Source: Treponema sp. | GTDB taxonomy: Bacteria > Spirochaetota > Spirochaetia > Treponematales > Treponemataceae | Length of the DNA stretch: 8,465 nt | Assembly (NCBI GenBank): GCA_016297415.1 | Contig: JAEDGQ010000085.1 | Span: forward strand, 1 to 8,465 | Reading direction: 5' to 3' | In this document: positions 1 to 6,448 of the stretch, piece after piece | How the letters are laid out: every line of letters begins with the position of its first letter | Numbering within the stretch: the stretch's first letter is position 1 | Notes under the pieces: generated by a model | The model's database searches: none | What the model was told of the DNA's origin: nothing | Seen by the model: the letters and a program-made list of their open reading frames with translations, nothing else | Position numbers and translations under genes: made by a program

Positions 1-23
1 GAAATGACCATTGCACTAAATAT

Positions 24-48
24 GGTGGTTTCGACAAGCTCAACCACC
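24..48. repeat. Short palindromic intergenic element with TTCGACAAGCTC core
   Basis: A 7-bp perfect stem, GGTGGTT (24-30) and AACCACC (42-48), encloses the 11-base loop TCGACAAGCTC. Palindromes built around TTCGACAAGCTC are, from memory, frequent as dispersed intergenic repeats in many bacterial genomes. Only one copy is visible here, so calling it dispersed is inference. It lies downstream of the minus-strand HEPN gene. It lacks the T-run that a rho-independent terminator needs on either strand. Confidence 0.5.
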
Positions 49-189
49 GCAAGTTAAACTTTTTGTTCACTCCTTTGATGATAGGTGCGCTACTTTTTTT
101 CAAAAAATTTTAAAATAGCCAATTTTCATCATTTTCTCCCTTTTTTTTTTACATGTTATTTATTATTTTGAAAAAATCCTCTGAATTTT

Positions 190-750
190 CTAGGAAATTA
201 TTTTCATTTTTTCTGATTTATATATAAATTTTAGAAACCCCAAAATTTTATTTCTGTTTGCTTCTGAAGCGATATTCAACACCGTCGTAGTGAGAATAGT
301 TTCACCTTCAGAGCAAAAAGAGCCTCGGATGATTATTTTTTCAATAAGAGCACCTTCTGTTTTTGGCTCGTAGTCAAATCCCTGGTTCTTCAATTTCTCT
401 ATTTTGTCTTCCTTCCAATGTCCCATGCCGTTTCTGATTGAGCGCACGAATTCTTCAAGGGATATTTCTTTTTTCGGCTCTGCTGTAAAGAAAATTGCAT
501 CGGAAAAACCATGTTCTGAAAGGAAATCTGTTGCATTCTCATATTTTTTCAAAACTGATTTGTTTAATTTAGAGGGCATCATCAAAAGCCCGTACAGGCA
601 GTTTATAAAAAGCGAAACATCATAAAATTCACTTTCTCTATGTTCCGATTCCAATTTTGTTGCTACGATTTCGTTGTACTGTGAAAGTATAGTTTCTGTT
701 CGAGAGATAAATTCTCTCGCGTAGTTTTTAGATAGCTTTTCGGTAATCAT
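190..750 (-). CDS. Probable HEPN-domain protein (possible RNase), 186 aa
   Basis: The protein is mostly helical in character and carries R106-N-G-M-G-H111 followed by W112. This fits the Rx4-6H (commonly RNxxxH) signature of HEPN domains, which form the RNase active site in many toxins and defence proteins. It may belong to the group annotated as 'pEK499_p136 HEPN family nuclease', recalled without a search. I chose the ATG at 750 because GAGG lies nine bases upstream; a TTG five codons earlier (765) is in frame, but its own sequence contains that GAGG. No partner gene, such as a nucleotidyltransferase-type antitoxin, is visible. One could lie beyond base 1, since only 189 bases are seen downstream. 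The upstream side holds palindromes and transposase debris, so this looks like accessory DNA. No clear promoter or terminator was found. RNA cleavage is inferred from the motif alone. Confidence 0.65.
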   Translation of the reverse strand: MITEKLSKNYAREFISRTETILSQYNEIVATKLESEHRESEFYDVSLFINCLYGLLMMPSKLNKSVLKKYENATDFLSEHGFSDAIFFTAEPKKEISLEEFVRSIRNGMGHWKEDKIEKLKNQGFDYEPKTEGALIEKIIIRGSFCSEGETILTTTVLNIASEANRNKILGFLKFIYKSEKMKIIS

Positions 751-791
751 ACTTTTTTTCCTCAAGATAACTTAAAAAAAATGATGTTTTA

Positions 792-812
792 ACTTTTGCT
801 GTTTTCAAAAGT
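792..812. repeat. Small inverted repeat upstream of the HEPN gene
   Basis: ACTTTTG (792-798) and CAAAAGT (806-812) form a perfect 7-bp stem with a 7-base loop. It lies about 40 bases upstream of the HEPN start codon, where a promoter or operator could be. The function is unknown, and in AT-rich DNA a stem this short could be chance. Confidence 0.3.
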
Positions 813-839
813 AAAAAGCCGTCAAAAAAACGCCTTTTT

Positions 840-933
840 CTAATCCGATTTTCGAGCGAAGCGAAGAAAATCGGATTAGTGCCGTCTCGTCAACGGCACT
901 AATGGTATACCATTAGTGCGCGCCACGGGCGCG
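840..933. repeat. Cluster of nested, overlapping inverted repeats
   Basis: Four stems follow one another. (1) CTAATCCGATTTTC at 840-853 pairs with 866-879, 14 bp perfect, loop 12. (2) ATTAGTGCCGT at 875-885 pairs with 893-903, 11 bp, loop 7. (3) 896-919 is a perfect 24-bp palindrome with half-site GCACTAATGGTA. (4) CGCGCC at 919-924 pairs with GGCGCG at 928-933, loop 3. The octamer ATTAGTGC occurs three times in alternating orientation (875-882, 896-903 reversed, 912-919), so neighbouring stems share arms and could form alternative folds. It sits between the HEPN gene and a transposase remnant. It could be a mobile-element end, a regulatory or recombination site, or a REP-like element. No coding capacity was seen. 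Confidence 0.75.
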
Positions 934-999
934 GTCTGGCGGAACGGAAACTCTGACAACACAATCAGGAATACTTTCACGTTCGACACTCCGCAGCAC

Positions 1000-1190
1000 T
1001 CAGCCGATTTTCTTGTCTTTAAGGATTGCCATGCCTGCAAAACAAAGCCCGATTGCGAGGAGATCAGTCAGAATTGCCGAGCCGACTGAAATCTGGGGAT
1101 GTAGCCGAGCAAAGGCAAATAAGGTGCAAGCAGTAGATGAACTCAAAATTGAAGAAGTGTTTGCAGAAACGGGCGATGACACCCCGGTAA
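1000..1190 (-). pseudogene. Possible C-terminal fragment of an unidentified membrane protein
   Basis: A minus-strand frame ending at a TGA (1000-1002) encodes a hydrophobic stretch followed by a basic tail, AILKDKKIG, as a final transmembrane helix often does. The patch looks richer in G and C than its surroundings. The frame extends to an ATG at 1236, but its first residues overlap the plus-strand transposase remnant, so any homologous part probably stops near 1190. No ribosome-binding site was found and I recognise no family. It may be a displaced gene fragment or just a chance open frame. A plus-strand frame over the same bases (1013-1219) is no more convincing. Confidence 0.2.
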
Positions 1191-1193
1191 CAA

Positions 1194-1448
1194 GTGAAGA
1201 AAGCAAAACGCCAGATTGAAAAAGACTATCTTCCAAGAAAAGAAAAGTACGAGAAGGCTAACACCACTTTTAACAATATAAACAGCTACTCAAAGACAGA
1301 CGAAAATGCAACTTTCATGAGAATGAAGGAAGATCACATGCTCAATAGTCAGCTCAAACCGGGTTATAATATTAAGGTTGGAACTGAATGGGGATTACTG
1401 ATGCTGGGATATGATTTCAAGCAGCTGATTCGATTAATAAACGCCTAA
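1194..1448 (+). pseudogene. IS1182-type transposase remnant with internal deletion
   Basis: The translation holds a block typical of the middle of IS1182-family (DDE, Tnp_1-like) transposases: LPRKEKYEKA, then YSKTD followed by ATFMRMKEDHM, then QLKPGYNIKVGTE. Immediately after GTE, where the family normally continues through the rest of the catalytic domain, the frame jumps to WGLLMLGYDFKQLIRLINA and stops. That piece resembles the extreme C-terminus of these proteins. A large in-frame internal deletion near base 1390 is therefore inferred. The N-terminal half is missing as well: a TAA at 1188-1190 precedes the frame. The product is about 84 residues against several hundred for intact members, so it cannot be an active transposase. 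Terminal inverted repeats were not identified. Confidence 0.8.
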
Positions 1449-1492
1449 GAAAAAAAACAATAAACAAAAATCCACAAAATTCATTTATACAT

Positions 1493-1550
1493 AAAAAAGG
1501 CTGCCCTTTATTATTGAAAATTTTTCAACTTTAAAGACAGCCACTTTTTT
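1493..1550 (-). terminator. Rho-independent terminator of the minus-strand operon, possibly bidirectional
   Basis: Read on the minus strand, GGCTGTC (1536-1542) pairs with GGCAGCC (1499-1505) with one G-U wobble, then a bulge, further A-T pairs and an inner TTGAAAA/TTTTCAA stem. Six T residues follow (complement of 1493-1498). It begins about 25 bases after the stop of the PAS-GGDEF-EAL gene. On the plus strand the same stem is followed by six T residues at 1545-1550, so it could also stop transcription coming from the transposase remnant. Confidence 0.85.
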
Positions 1551-1566
1551 ATGTTCCATCTAAACT

Positions 1567-3297
1567 CTATTTTTTGTAAGTATCCATTTTTGAATCAGGT
1601 CTTAAATAATGTTCCCTGAACTGAATCACAGGACAAGGACGGCCAAAATAGAAGCCCTGATATTTATCCGGATTATAGATTTCCAGCTTTTCAATATCTT
1701 CAGCAGTTTCAACGCCTTCCATACAGACAGCCATTCCAAGTTCGTGAGCCATCTGTGTAATGTGTTTAATAACCTTACGGTCACCTTCATCACCACCTGT
1801 TGCTTTGTGAACAAATGAATAATCCAGTTTAAGAGTTGCAGCATGAAGATACTGAAGATAACGAAGATTTGAATAACCTGTACCAAAGTCATCAATATCA
1901 ACCTTGATTCCCATTTCCCGGAAATTATTTACCAGTTTCTGCAATTCTGCAGTATTGTCCATATAACCGCTTTCTGTAAGTTCAAGAGTAATGTTTTCTG
2001 GGTTTACGCCAGAATGTTCAATTGCAATCTGAACATCTGAAAGAACATCGCTCTTTTTTACCTGAATATAAGAAAGGTTAAGGCTCATATGGAAATTTTT
2101 CTGAACCTTGTTAAATTCACGACACTGGTTAAAGCCGGTAAGAAGAATCCATCGTCCAACAGGAATAATAAGGCCGCTGCTTTCAAGAATAGGAACAAAT
2201 TCTTCAGGACTAATCATACCGTATTCCGGACATGACCATCGCAGAAGCGCTTCTGCTCCAATAATGTTAAATACAGAACGGTCCTTATCAAGATAAAGAT
2301 TTTTTGCATCAACAACAGGCTGATAGAAAAGCTGGAATCCCTGAAAATTATTCTTAATAGATTCACGAAGTTTACTCTGAAGATCCAAGTTTCTCAGATG
2401 TTTTGCATATTCAACGGCATTAAAGAGAGTCAGATTATTGCGGCCCTTCTTCTTTGCTTTTGTAATTGTGTAGTTAACTTTTTTAAGAAGTTCATCAAGA
2501 TGCGCACTGTCGTTGTAGAAAGCAACAGTACCCATACTTACAGTAAATACAACTTCGTAATCAATTCTCTGTTCAGTATCCGCAATATTGCGCTTCAAGT
2601 TCTGATAAATACGCTGTGCATCAATGGCAGAAAAACCTGTCAGATTCATACAGATGAATTCATCACTATTAAGTTTGTATACTCCGGCAATTCCTTTTGC
2701 AGAACGCTTAATACAGTCAGAAACAAGAGAAAGAACAAAGTCTCCTGTATGTGTACCGAACTGTTCATTAATCTGACCAAGGTTATCAACATCAACTTTA
2801 AGGATAAAGCCGCTGACTTTCTGATTTCTTGTCCAGACTTTTCCAAAGTCTTTTCTAAGCTGTGAAACTGTAGGGAGATTTGTAAGAGTATCGAATTTGT
2901 CCCCTTCGTCAATAATGGCAATTCGTCCGAGTAAAGTCGGTTCACCTTTTTCGCCCAGGCGGAGAACAATACCACGCATGCTTACCCAGACAGGCTTGCC
3001 GTTTTTATTCACAAGACGGCATTCCATATTGAAAGTGTCAGAATGACCGAGACAAACACGATCCAGTTCCTGTGCAGTTGAATTTATATCTTCATTAGAA
3101 ACGAGTCTAAGAAGAGTTTCTTTTGCATGGGAAAAACGTCTTTCAGGAAAATTGAAAATTGCCTGAGCCTGTTCTGCCATGTACAGTTCGTCTGCTCTAA
3201 GGTCAAATACAAAAACAAAAGCATCTGTACACTGATTAATTGCATCCGAGAAAGCTTCAAGCTGCTGTTTTGTAACGTGAATAAAATCTCCCAACAT
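1567..3297 (-). CDS. PAS-GGDEF-EAL protein, probable cyclic-di-GMP phosphodiesterase, 576 aa
   Basis: Three domains are visible. A PAS-like sensor covers about residues 15-130, with no transmembrane segment, so the protein should be cytoplasmic. A GGDEF domain covers about 133-292, with DVDNLGQINEQFG (169-181) and KKKGRN (282-287). An EAL domain covers about 305-565. The cyclase signature is N210-S-D-E-F214 instead of GGDEF, so cyclase activity is unlikely and the domain may bind GTP or act as a regulator. The EAL motifs look complete: EAL 349-351, LELTES 438-443, DDFGTGYS 469-476, K490, EGVET 527-531 and QGFYFGRP 547-554. This predicts hydrolysis of c-di-GMP to pGpG. It is last in the operon, starting 10 bases after the lipoprotein stop. 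No Shine-Dalgarno sequence precedes the ATG, so translation may depend on ribosomes finishing the upstream gene. A terminator follows the stop. Confidence 0.93.
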   Translation of the reverse strand: MLGDFIHVTKQQLEAFSDAINQCTDAFVFVFDLRADELYMAEQAQAIFNFPERRFSHAKETLLRLVSNEDINSTAQELDRVCLGHSDTFNMECRLVNKNGKPVWVSMRGIVLRLGEKGEPTLLGRIAIIDEGDKFDTLTNLPTVSQLRKDFGKVWTRNQKVSGFILKVDVDNLGQINEQFGTHTGDFVLSLVSDCIKRSAKGIAGVYKLNSDEFICMNLTGFSAIDAQRIYQNLKRNIADTEQRIDYEVVFTVSMGTVAFYNDSAHLDELLKKVNYTITKAKKKGRNNLTLFNAVEYAKHLRNLDLQSKLRESIKNNFQGFQLFYQPVVDAKNLYLDKDRSVFNIIGAEALLRWSCPEYGMISPEEFVPILESSGLIIPVGRWILLTGFNQCREFNKVQKNFHMSLNLSYIQVKKSDVLSDVQIAIEHSGVNPENITLELTESGYMDNTAELQKLVNNFREMGIKVDIDDFGTGYSNLRYLQYLHAATLKLDYSFVHKATGGDEGDRKVIKHITQMAHELGMAVCMEGVETAEDIEKLEIYNPDKYQGFYFGRPCPVIQFREHYLRPDSKMDTYKK

Positions 3298-3307
3298 ATT
3301 AGTTATT

Positions 3308-5662
3308 TTACATAAAGAATTTTTTTACCGCAAGCACAACAGCATCAGCTCTCTGTTCAAGGCTGTCCATTCCAGTTGCAGTACACTGATTTCCAAGCTC
3401 AAAATCCATTGTAGGAATTGTACTGTAGCTTGTCTGAGTCAGGTCAACATTCATTTTGCCGTTTTTATAAACCGGCAAACCAGTTTCTTTAAGGGCCGCA
3501 ACAAAACATTTTCCAAGTTTTTCACTTTGTGCTGCGTGTTTTTTTACATTTTTGAGTTTTTTTAATTCATCAGGTATTCCGCAGTAAAAACAGCCTTTAT
3601 CTGTTTTTTCAGAATCTCCGTCAAAATGAATTGCAATATGAATCTGCGCGCAGTTGCTGGCAATTACGGTACGGGCAACATTATCAAGCTGCACATCATT
3701 TTCATTTCGAAGCATAAGAACGTCGTAGCCTTCTTTAATAAGCTTGTCCTTTACAAAACGGGCTACTGTAAGATTTACATCTGCTTCTTTACTTCCGTCT
3801 TTAAAAGTCATTCCAGTACTTACAGCAATAGATTCAATTTCTCCTGCCGCAGTAGTTCCACCAGTTACTTTCGGACTTTTATCCGGATGGCTGTAAGTTT
3901 TTACTGAACTTCCACCGTAAGTTCCATGACCCGCATTAACTGCAATAACAATGTCTTTTCTGTTGCTTTTTGCCCTGAAAAGTACGGCCTCACCGGAATT
4001 AATTTTTGACATGGAAGCAAAGTCCCATTTAGGATTCAAAACTATTTTTCTGTTTTCAAAACTGCCGTCATCTGCCAGAAGCTTTGCTTTTGTAATTATT
4101 TCAAACCAGGTTTTACCGTTTTTTCTGGCTGCATCAAGTGTATTAATATTTACAGAATTTGCGTCTGTCTGAACATCAAAGTTTTTTCCATCAGGATGAT
4201 ATGAACCTAAAGCACTTATTGTGTAATATTTTCCGTCATATTTTCCAAGATACAAAAATACATGACCAGGGAATCCCATAACAACAGGACCTTCGAGAGA
4301 GTTTAATTCACTGTTTTTGGCCTGATGGCTAAGATTTTCAAAGTCTACTGTTTTTCCAGGCCCAGAAAGCTGACTTCGACTGTTTCTGGCAAAAATAAAT
4401 CCAAAACACTTATAAATATCTTTTAAATATTCAGAACAGTCCCGGGAATCTGCCATGCCACCCCAGCCGTAGCGCTGACCAAGAGGCTTAAAAGCCAGTG
4501 TCAGAACATTCCGTTTTGTAAAAGGTAAAAGACCCCTGCAACAGATTCCAGCAGGAATTGCCGCATATTTTACTCCGGCAAAACCGTCATCTTTTTTGTA
4601 AGGAACTTCAACAATATAACTGGCATAAGGAATTCTTCCGCCAAAACCTTCTTCAACCGTTTTGTTGTTAAGATCTGCCAGAAGAAGATTATTTCCCATA
4701 TAAAGATTTATTGGACGTTTTTTAAAACCAGGTACTTTAATTGAATAATCTTCGGACAGAGTAAATTTGTCTGCCGTAATTGTAACAAACTCCTGCTGTG
4801 AACGGTCTGTCCAGTCAAAATATTTTTCAAACTGAGCCCTTGTACACAGGGCAATATCTTCTTTATGAATCCATCCCCAGCACCAGCCGGTACGAACGTA
4901 ATACCATTTTTTATCAAGACTTTCCCACAGAATAAGTACAGGCTCATTCATATGAATTCCAGAATTCTGGGCAATATCATCGTACCAGTAGTTCTCATCG
5001 TCAGAGTAAAAATTATCTTCAGGAATAAGACGAAGATTTGAACGCTTAACACAGATTCCTCTTTTTACAGGAAAAAGTTTTTTGTTAGGCTTCAAAGGAA
5101 TCCATTTTTGATTTATCCATTCTTTCCAGGGAACAAGCTGTTCAAGATTCATTTCCTGCCAGAATGTTTTAAAATCTGAAACACCCAGAGTACGGATAAC
5201 AGTACCTTTTTTTGTTTCAACTTTTTTATACCAGGGTACGGAAGGATTGTAATAAACCATATACTGACGAATCTGATCTGCAGTCATATAATCCGGTGAC
5301 AATCTAAGGTCTTCAAGAAGATAAAAACCGTCATTACCTTCCATGGTTGCATCGTAATTCTTCTGGTTCCACAGGCTGATTTCCTGCAGATTCATTTCTA
5401 CATCATCTGGATTTCTGCATCTCGAAATCCACCAGTCTGCAGAAAGCATTTCTTCTTTTACATCCGGAGCAAGTTTTAAGGCATCAGGCACAGAAACTGT
5501 ATCAGTTCCATGAATTTTTTCCACATAATTACTTTCTTCATTTCCGGCAAAATCACTTGTAGCACAGGAAACTACAGCACAGCCCAGGATTCCTGCCAGA
5601 AACCATAAAGCAGCCTTTCTGGAACAATAGATTTTTTCTTTATTTTCTTCATTTTTATTCAT
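3308..5662 (-). CDS. Lipoprotein with SH3, NlpC/P60 and Amidase_3 domains (dual peptidoglycan hydrolase), 784 aa
   Basis: The N-terminus has a basic region, a hydrophobic helix (about 18-31) and V-V-S-C33, a loose lipobox of spirochaete type, so the mature protein is probably a periplasmic lipoprotein. Residues about 195-370 look like bacterial SH3 domains of the kind that precede NlpC/P60. The NlpC/P60 domain (about 390-525) has RYGWGG, catalytic C409 in RDCSEY and H467 in PGHVFLYLG. The third polar catalytic residue is not certain. The Amidase_3 domain (about 568-784) has H579 (NAGHG), E626 (KEADVNL), H679 (IAIHFDGD) and E755 (DFELGN), matching zinc ligands and catalytic Glu of N-acetylmuramoyl-L-alanine amidases. 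It should cut both peptide stems and the sugar-peptide link. Start: ATG at 5662 has GGAAGAG about eight bases upstream; a TTG at 5665 directly after the methyltransferase stop is the alternative. Both domains appear active from their motifs. Confidence 0.92.
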   Translation of the reverse strand: MNKNEENKEKIYCSRKAALWFLAGILGCAVVSCATSDFAGNEESNYVEKIHGTDTVSVPDALKLAPDVKEEMLSADWWISRCRNPDDVEMNLQEISLWNQKNYDATMEGNDGFYLLEDLRLSPDYMTADQIRQYMVYYNPSVPWYKKVETKKGTVIRTLGVSDFKTFWQEMNLEQLVPWKEWINQKWIPLKPNKKLFPVKRGICVKRSNLRLIPEDNFYSDDENYWYDDIAQNSGIHMNEPVLILWESLDKKWYYVRTGWCWGWIHKEDIALCTRAQFEKYFDWTDRSQQEFVTITADKFTLSEDYSIKVPGFKKRPINLYMGNNLLLADLNNKTVEEGFGGRIPYASYIVEVPYKKDDGFAGVKYAAIPAGICCRGLLPFTKRNVLTLAFKPLGQRYGWGGMADSRDCSEYLKDIYKCFGFIFARNSRSQLSGPGKTVDFENLSHQAKNSELNSLEGPVVMGFPGHVFLYLGKYDGKYYTISALGSYHPDGKNFDVQTDANSVNINTLDAARKNGKTWFEIITKAKLLADDGSFENRKIVLNPKWDFASMSKINSGEAVLFRAKSNRKDIVIAVNAGHGTYGGSSVKTYSHPDKSPKVTGGTTAAGEIESIAVSTGMTFKDGSKEADVNLTVARFVKDKLIKEGYDVLMLRNENDVQLDNVARTVIASNCAQIHIAIHFDGDSEKTDKGCFYCGIPDELKKLKNVKKHAAQSEKLGKCFVAALKETGLPVYKNGKMNVDLTQTSYSTIPTMDFELGNQCTATGMDSLEQRADAVVLAVKKFFM

Positions 5663-5665
5663 CAA

Positions 5666-6442
5666 CTATTCTCTTCCGTATATTTTTTTCACTTCTTCCG
5701 TATATTCGCCCTGGGTGCTGTATATTATCAGGTCGTCTTTTTTACAAGGCTTTTGATGTTCCGGCTTTTCTTTTTTTAAGGCAGAAACAAGCACAAGGGA
5801 AGGTTCCTGATTTTCAAAAGGCCTGACCAGTGTGTATTCAATTTCGGAAAAACCAGTCTTTTCTGTTTCAAGAAGAATTTCGTCCAGCCTCTCATAACGG
5901 TGAATCATTACAAATCTTCCGTCTTTTTTCAGAAGTACCTCTGCACTTTTTAAAACATCTTTCAGATTACAGAGGATTTCCTGTCTTGCAATCATCTTTA
6001 ATTTGTTAGTGCTTTGTCTTCCTTTTGAAGGAATCATGTAAGGAGGATTAACAAGCACAAGATCCTGAGATTCTGCTCCAATACAAAAATCCGGATTTTC
6101 CGCGTCTTTAAGATCCCCATTAAAAATAGTAATAAAAGACTCTAAATCATTTAATTTTACAGACCTTTCTGCCATGCGGGCAATGTCCGTCTGCAATTCT
6201 ACTCCGCATACAGAAAGATTTTTTCTGAGTTCAAAAGGAGTTTTGCCGGTCAGAAGAAGAGGTATTATCCCGTTTCCGGAACACAGATCTGTAACTTTTA
6301 ATTTTTTTAAGCCAAGATCTTTTTCCAGATATTTATAACCAAGGTCTGCAAGAAGAACAGCATCAATTCCAAAGCAAAAAGCTTCTTTTGCCTGAATAAT
6401 TCTGAGGTTTGAAACATGAAGGGAATCTATACGTTCTTCCAT
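5666..6442 (-). CDS. trmN6: tRNA1(Val) (adenine37-N6)-methyltransferase family protein (TrmN6/YabB/YfiC), 258 aa
   Basis: This is a class I SAM-dependent methyltransferase. Motif I is D52-L-C-S-G-N-G58 followed by IIPLLL, and the catalytic N-P-P-Y is at 132-135 followed by MIPSKG. The N-terminal FCFGIDAVLLADL (22-34) and the C-terminal RPFENQEPSLVLVSALK region (207-223) match the TrmN6/YabB/YfiC group. That group N6-methylates an adenine next to the anticodon (A37 in tRNA1-Val of E. coli). Length is about normal. It starts six bases after the stop of the barrel gene, with AAGAG overlapping that stop as a close Shine-Dalgarno. Its own TAG lies three bases before the lipoprotein ATG. The exact tRNA target cannot be read from sequence. 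A tRNA-modifying enzyme among envelope genes may simply reflect operon packing. Confidence 0.88.
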   Translation of the reverse strand: MEERIDSLHVSNLRIIQAKEAFCFGIDAVLLADLGYKYLEKDLGLKKLKVTDLCSGNGIIPLLLTGKTPFELRKNLSVCGVELQTDIARMAERSVKLNDLESFITIFNGDLKDAENPDFCIGAESQDLVLVNPPYMIPSKGRQSTNKLKMIARQEILCNLKDVLKSAEVLLKKDGRFVMIHRYERLDEILLETEKTGFSEIEYTLVRPFENQEPSLVLVSALKKEKPEHQKPCKKDDLIIYSTQGEYTEEVKKIYGRE

Positions 6443-6448
6443 AAACTC

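Noticed and set aside
75..155. Minus-strand mini-frame beginning MKIGYFKIF after GGGAG
   Set aside because: It stops after nine codons; the ribosome-site-like GGGAG alone is not enough to call a gene, though it might be a decayed gene start.
404..625. Plus-strand open frame inside the HEPN gene
   Set aside because: It is antisense to a frame with a recognisable motif and a good start site, and has no recognisable protein features.
840..933. CRISPR-like repeats
   Set aside because: The repeats are inverted, overlapping and without regular spacers.
1013..1219. Plus-strand 68-residue frame before the transposase remnant
   Set aside because: It is not in frame with the transposase block and does not resemble the N-terminal half of that family; no ribosome-binding site.
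2398..2865. 155-residue plus-strand frame opposite the GGDEF domain
   Set aside because: It is antisense to a conserved domain, with a composition expected of a complement frame.
4708..4947. 79-residue minus-strand frame within the lipoprotein gene
   Set aside because: It lies in another frame of the SH3-coding part; no start signal and no homology recognised.
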